Source: Devosia sp. RR2S18 | GTDB lineage: Bacteria > Pseudomonadota > Alphaproteobacteria > Rhizobiales > Devosiaceae | Reading direction: 5' to 3' | Assembly: GCF_030177755.1 (NCBI RefSeq) | Contig: NZ_CP126539.1 | Coordinates: 248,001 to 312,000 of the forward strand | Length of the DNA stretch: 64,000 nt | Made by a program: the position numbers and the translations under genes | Notes under the pieces: generated by a model | Database searches by the model: none | What the model saw: only the letters and a program-made list of their open reading frames with translations | Told to the model about the DNA's origin: nothing | In this document: one piece after another, positions 60,424 through 64,000 of the stretch | Layout of the letters: each line of letters begins with the position of its first letter | How positions within the stretch are numbered: the first letter of the stretch is position 1

Positions 60424-61011
60424 TTGACCCAGACCATCACCATCGACGGCGTCACGCCCCTCGCTAACAACTGGGGACGCTTCGACAGCTACAAGGTCAC
60501 CCATTCTCGCCGCGATGGCTCGACGCAGACCATCGAGCGCGAGGTTTATGACCACGGCTGTGCCGCAGCGGTGCTGCTTTATGCACCCGCGACCAAGACG
60601 GTGATCCTGACGCGGCAATTTCGCCTGCCGCCGCACCTCAATGGCGACCCTGCCTGGATGATCGAGGTGCCCGCTGGGATGCTGGACGGGGAGGCGCCGG
60701 CAATCGCAATCCGCCGCGAGGCCATCGAGGAGACAGGCTATGAGCCTGAGGCGCTGGAATTTCTCTTTGAGTGCTATGCCAGCCCGGGGTCGGTGACTGA
60801 GAAGTTCGCCTGCTATCTTGCGCGCTACACGCCCGGCCAGCAGGTCGGCGAAGGCGGCGGGCTGGCGCAGGAGGGCGAAGACATTGAGGTGTTCGAGCTC
60901 GCCTTCGACCGGGCGTTCGAGCTGATCGGCACTGGCGAGATTGCCGATGCCAAGACCATATTGCTGCTGCAAGCGCTGGCGCTACGCCGGAATGAACTCC
61001 TCGGCGCCTGA
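60424..61011 (+). CDS. Nudix hydrolase, NudK/ADP-ribose pyrophosphatase-like
   Basis: Nudix enzyme of 195 residues. The Nudix box is PAGMLDGEAPAIAIRREAIEE followed by TGY (quoted in parts), close to the GDP-mannose pyrophosphatase NudK subgroup, which often carries REAIEETGY. The frame ahead, VILTRQFRLPPHLNGDPAWM, fits nucleoside-diphosphate sugar hydrolases. Start TTG 60424 is the first candidate in frame; no ATG is available. Eighty bases upstream of deoD, so the pair may serve nucleotide salvage or housecleaning. Confidence 0.85.
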   Translation: MTQTITIDGVTPLANNWGRFDSYKVTHSRRDGSTQTIEREVYDHGCAAAVLLYAPATKTVILTRQFRLPPHLNGDPAWMIEVPAGMLDGEAPAIAIRREAIEETGYEPEALEFLFECYASPGSVTEKFACYLARYTPGQQVGEGGGLAQEGEDIEVFELAFDRAFELIGTGEIADAKTILLLQALALRRNELLGA

Positions 61012-61073
61012 AGCTTGCCGTTGATCCGGCCAGTGGCAATGCTGGCGCAACAGCCCAGAAAAACGAGGCCACC

Positions 61074-61784
61074 ATGACTCCCCACAACCATGCCCAGCCG
61101 GGCGACTATGCCGAAGCCGTGCTCCTGCCTGGCGATCCGCTGCGGGCCAAATGGATCGCTGATACCTTTTTCGAGGACGCGCAACTGGTCAACTCGGTGC
61201 GCAATTGTCTGGGCTATACCGGCACCTACAAAGGCAAGCGCGTTTCCGTGCAGGCGAGCGGCATGGGGCAGCCATCGCTGGGCATCTATGTGCACGAACT
61301 GATTAATGTGTACGGGGTCAAAACACTGATCCGGGTGGGCACCTGTGGCGGGCTCAATGCCAAGGTCAAGGTGCGCGACCTCGTGCTGGCGCAGGGCGCT
61401 TCCACCGACAGCGCTATCGTGCGCGACCGGTTTGGTCCCTATAATTTCGCGCCCATCGCCGATTTCGGCCTTTTGCGCGCTGCCGCGGCCAAGGCCGAGG
61501 AAAAGGGCATGCGCTACCATGCCGGCAACATGCTCTCCTCAGACATCTTCTATCATGCCGATGGCTTTGCCGGCTATGACAAGCTCCCCGACCATGGGGT
61601 CATCGGGGTCGAGATGGAAGCGGCGGCGCTCTATACGCTGGCGGCGCGCTTTGGCGTCCGGGCGCTGACCATCTGCACCATGACCGATTGCCTGATCACC
61701 CACGAGGAGATCAATGCCGACGAGCGGCAAACGTCCCTAAAGGATATGGTGACGGTGGCGCTGGATGTGGCGATCGAGGCCTAG
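61074..61784 (+). CDS. deoD: Purine-nucleoside phosphorylase DeoD-type
   Basis: Phosphorolysis of purine (deoxy)nucleosides to base and (deoxy)ribose-1-phosphate. The 236 residues start MTPHNHAQPGDYAEAVLLPG and have the phosphate-binding GDPLRAK, the SGMGQPSLGIY loop, VGTCGGL, VEMEAAALY and the catalytic Asp in CTMTDCLITHEE. The length matches the hexameric DeoD group. Confidence 0.95.
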   Translation: MTPHNHAQPGDYAEAVLLPGDPLRAKWIADTFFEDAQLVNSVRNCLGYTGTYKGKRVSVQASGMGQPSLGIYVHELINVYGVKTLIRVGTCGGLNAKVKVRDLVLAQGASTDSAIVRDRFGPYNFAPIADFGLLRAAAAKAEEKGMRYHAGNMLSSDIFYHADGFAGYDKLPDHGVIGVEMEAAALYTLAARFGVRALTICTMTDCLITHEEINADERQTSLKDMVTVALDVAIEA

Positions 61785-61894
61785 AGCGCACGGGGCCTCC
61801 ATTAACCCTCCCGTTTTTGTGCCTCCTTGTTGCCGCCATCGCTGTGTTAACCTCCCCTTAAAGGTCCGTTGAGGACGTCCGGGGTCGTTTCTTC

Positions 61895-63235
61895 ATGCAG
61901 CTCAAGCCGAACGCCTATCGTCTTCATGAAACCGCCAAGGGCGTCGAGACGATGACCCGTTTCGCCCTGGCGGTGCTGGCGCTTGCCTCAGGCGTCTACA
62001 CATATCTGGGGGTTCGCGGGCTGCTCGATGGGTCGGCGACCTTCGTCTTTTTTGCCGCTATCATCTATTCGGCCGCGGTGTCGGTTGCGATCTATGCCTT
62101 CTGGACGTTCATGATGCGCTTCGTGCCGCTGGTCACGAGCGGGGTGCAGCGGGCTTCGCTTTTTCTTACCATGGCGATCGGTTGCGGCATGATCATCGCA
62201 ATGTCCAGCTGGCTCAATGCGGCGGCGCTGGCGGGGTCGGCGGCGCTCGAGCAGCATATGGCGGTGACCCTTCAGGGCTATGCGGAAGACCTCGATGACG
62301 CCCATGCCAATGCGTTGGCGGCTCAGTCGCTGCTGCCCGACGTACAGCGCGCCGCTGAGCGCTTTGCAGCTCTGGCCGCCGATGAACGAGAGCAGGGGGC
62401 GCTCACCGGTTCCATGGGCTCGGGCAGCGTGGTGCAGTTGCTCAGCCAGATGAGCACGCAGATGAACCAGCTGGCGGCGACCATTTCGGGCAGTCGCGAG
62501 GAAGTGGCCGGACTTTTCGAGCAGGGGTCGAACCGGCTCGCCACGATGCGCGAACTGGTCTCTACCCCCGGCACCATTGCGCCGCGGTCGGACAGTTTCC
62601 AAGCCGAAGCCGTGCAGCTGTCCGCTATCATTGCTGCGCTGCAGCAGACGGATGTGGCGGCCTCGGTGGCGCGAGCGTCGGAAGACCTGTCGGCTGGCTT
62701 CATTGCGCCGGTGGCGGATGGGCGCTCGGCCGACCTCGTCAACCGGCAGGACCAGGTGATGGAAACCGTGCGGGCCGCCGTCGCCGTTCAGTCGGCAGCC
62801 CTGACGGCAGCAGCGGACGAGATCCTTGCGACCCCCGCCGTGGAGCAGCGGCGGTTCGTGCCACTGTCGAGCGCCGAGGCCGTCTTGCGCTACTGGCAGG
62901 ACTTTATCCCGTCCTGGGCGGGCGCCATTTCGATAGACCTGTTGCCGGTGGTGCTGGTGCTGGTGCTGATGATCGTCAACGACGCCATGCGCCGCGACTC
63001 GCAATCGCTGGAGGAGGCGGAGAACATCACGGCCGCCGAAATGCTGCGCGCCATGACGCTTTATCGCAAGATGGAGGCGGCGGGCGTGTCGGTGGAAGCG
63101 CCAGTCCCGCTTGCCGAATTCGCAGGGCCGCCCACTGAAAAGCCTGCCGCGGCTGATAACACACCTGAAGAGGCGACGGTCACCCCGATCGACAGTGCCC
63201 AGCGCAAGCGGACCGACGGCCCGCGCCCGGCATGA
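61895..63235 (+). CDS. Four-helix membrane protein with large alanine-rich domain, unknown function
   Basis: Not a family I recognise. The 446 residues have three N-terminal hydrophobic helices (about 22-42, 49-73, 88-110), a helical Ala/Gln-rich domain of about 230 residues (QLLSQMSTQMNQLAATISGS) with no cysteine, a fourth helix (about 340-362), and a polar tail of about 85 residues ending in TDGPRPA. The helix-domain-helix topology recalls membrane sensors or chemoreceptors, but no catalytic or signalling domain is visible. Its stop overlaps the next gene (ATGA). Confidence 0.7.
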   Translation: MQLKPNAYRLHETAKGVETMTRFALAVLALASGVYTYLGVRGLLDGSATFVFFAAIIYSAAVSVAIYAFWTFMMRFVPLVTSGVQRASLFLTMAIGCGMIIAMSSWLNAAALAGSAALEQHMAVTLQGYAEDLDDAHANALAAQSLLPDVQRAAERFAALAADEREQGALTGSMGSGSVVQLLSQMSTQMNQLAATISGSREEVAGLFEQGSNRLATMRELVSTPGTIAPRSDSFQAEAVQLSAIIAALQQTDVAASVARASEDLSAGFIAPVADGRSADLVNRQDQVMETVRAAVAVQSAALTAAADEILATPAVEQRRFVPLSSAEAVLRYWQDFIPSWAGAISIDLLPVVLVLVLMIVNDAMRRDSQSLEEAENITAAEMLRAMTLYRKMEAAGVSVEAPVPLAEFAGPPTEKPAAADNTPEEATVTPIDSAQRKRTDGPRPA

Positions 63236-64000
63236 GTGCGGCCGCGAGCTCCACGCCAGGGAAGGTCAAGACGCGCCGCCGCGGCCTGGTCGAGTGGCTG
63301 GCTGGGTTGGAAGACGGCGCCATCATGCGCTTTGCCTTTTTCGGTTTGCTGATCGGTACCGTTGCGGTGCTCTACGTGGACTATCATGAACTTACTGCCG
63401 GGGAAGGGGCGGGCCTAAGTATCCCTAGCCGCCCCATTCTGCCGCCCGCCAGCACCGACGGGCCGGCTGATGGAGCCATGCCGCGGATCACCACCAGCCC
63501 CGAATTGCTCGAGCAATCATTGCAGATTGCCCTGGGGAGCGGCGGAGCCTTGCACCTCACCGGCACCTTCGACATCGGGTCCGCCGACCGTTTTGCGGCC
63601 GAGATCGCAGCGCGCGGCGAATATGTCGAAACAGTTGTGCTCGACTCCCCCGGTGGATCGGTGTTCGATGCGCTGGCGATCGGGCGCCTGATCAAGGAGC
63701 GGGAGCTCACGACCCGGGTGGAGGCGGGGTCCCTCTGCGCCTCGTCGTGCCCCATTGTCTTTGCCTCGGGTGCCGAGCGAATCGCGAGCGCCAATGCTGC
63801 AATCGGGTTGCACCAGATGTATGCGGCCGCCATCTCCGCCGAGCCGCTCGAAGCTCTGCGCGTCGCGGGCACCGCCATGGCCGACGCGCAGACGACCACT
63901 GGGCAGATCATTGCCCACCTGACGAAGGTGGGGGTCGATCCCGCTCTCTGGCTGCACGCGCTCGAAACCCCGCCGGACCGGCTCTACTACCTCTCCCCCG
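63232..64000 (+). CDS. COG3904-type membrane-anchored ClpP/SppA-like protein (partial, C-terminus beyond window)
   Basis: First 256 codons of a protein with the ClpP/crotonase fold of the COG3904 group, often called predicted periplasmic protein. One N-terminal helix (31-50) follows a basic start, so the rest probably faces the periplasm. Motifs: LDSPGGSVFDALAIG (137-151), SLCASSCPIVFASG (167-180) with a candidate catalytic Ser (S171 or S172), and GLHQMYA with a candidate catalytic His (H194), spaced as in ClpP. Its start overlaps the stop of the preceding membrane-protein gene (ATGA), so the two are translated together. Protease activity is inference. Confidence 0.75.
   Translation, partial: MSAAASSTPGKVKTRRRGLVEWLAGLEDGAIMRFAFFGLLIGTVAVLYVDYHELTAGEGAGLSIPSRPILPPASTDGPADGAMPRITTSPELLEQSLQIALGSGGALHLTGTFDIGSADRFAAEIAARGEYVETVVLDSPGGSVFDALAIGRLIKERELTTRVEAGSLCASSCPIVFASGAERIASANAAIGLHQMYAAAISAEPLEALRVAGTAMADAQTTTGQIIAHLTKVGVDPALWLHALETPPDRLYYLSP

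Overview
The window is about 64 kb of GC-rich bacterial chromosome with tightly packed genes. Family content and gene order point to an alphaproteobacterium of the order Hyphomicrobiales (Rhizobiales). The indicators are ccmABC beside acnA followed by DUF1223 and DUF2794 genes; an IalB-like gene before rlmN; rplU-rpmA-(GNAT)-obgE-proB-proA-nadD-rsfS-rlmH followed by an EnvC-like gene, ctpA, a divergent polysaccharide deacetylase and rppH; a separate F1 operon atpHAGDC; and sdhCDAB. A Devosia-like genome is my best guess, but this is inference and no 16S gene is present. No insertion sequence, prophage, CRISPR array or rRNA operon is visible.

Layout. 1-2 kb: heme export for cytochrome c maturation (ccmC runs off the left edge). 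2-6.4 kb: aconitase, a DUF1223 redox-type protein and DUF2794. 6.4-12 kb: acetyltransferases, a Bax-inhibitor-1 membrane protein, thpR, two tandem IalB-like secreted proteins, rlmN and a short HNH protein. 12-15.5 kb: YqaE peptide, rlmJ, LysE exporter with its Lrp-type regulator, and argG. 15.6-18.8 kb: a PAS-PAS-GGDEF-EAL protein, a sigma-factor-like protein and a VOC protein. 19-24.8 kb: typA, DedA, YggT, DUF167 and a K+-independent proton-pumping pyrophosphatase. 24.8-31.9 kb: the most accessory-looking part, with a CYP152-type P450 peroxygenase, a three-gene ABC importer, a VOC protein, a PQQ-type sorbosone dehydrogenase, tRNA-Ser(CGA) and an exported metallo-beta-lactamase-fold hydrolase. 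32-45.7 kb: a long co-directional block joining translation (rplU, rpmA, obgE, rsfS, rlmH), proline and NAD synthesis, cell-wall processing (EnvC-like, CtpA), RNA decapping (rppH) and an amino-acid racemase, with four consecutive GNAT genes inserted before obgE. 45.8-53.2 kb, minus strand: atpHAGDC and priA. 53.3-56.3 kb: xerC, a DMT exporter and a secreted four-repeat protein. 56.4-60.2 kb: sdhCDAB with an extra small periplasmic protein between sdhA and sdhB. 60.4-64 kb: Nudix hydrolase, deoD, a large four-helix membrane protein and a ClpP-like (COG3904) membrane protein that runs off the right edge.

Most of the window is housekeeping. The observations I rate highest are: the secreted protein with four Cys-paired repeats at 55.4-56.3 kb; the translationally coupled membrane protein and COG3904 serine-hydrolase pair at the right end; a fatty-acid peroxygenase of the CYP152 type; the run of four coupled GNAT genes; the small cysteine-rich protein inside the succinate dehydrogenase operon; and a possible sigma-54 promoter followed by a hairpin in a 291-base gap at 21.6-21.85 kb. 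No single locus looks like a complete, clearly undescribed system.
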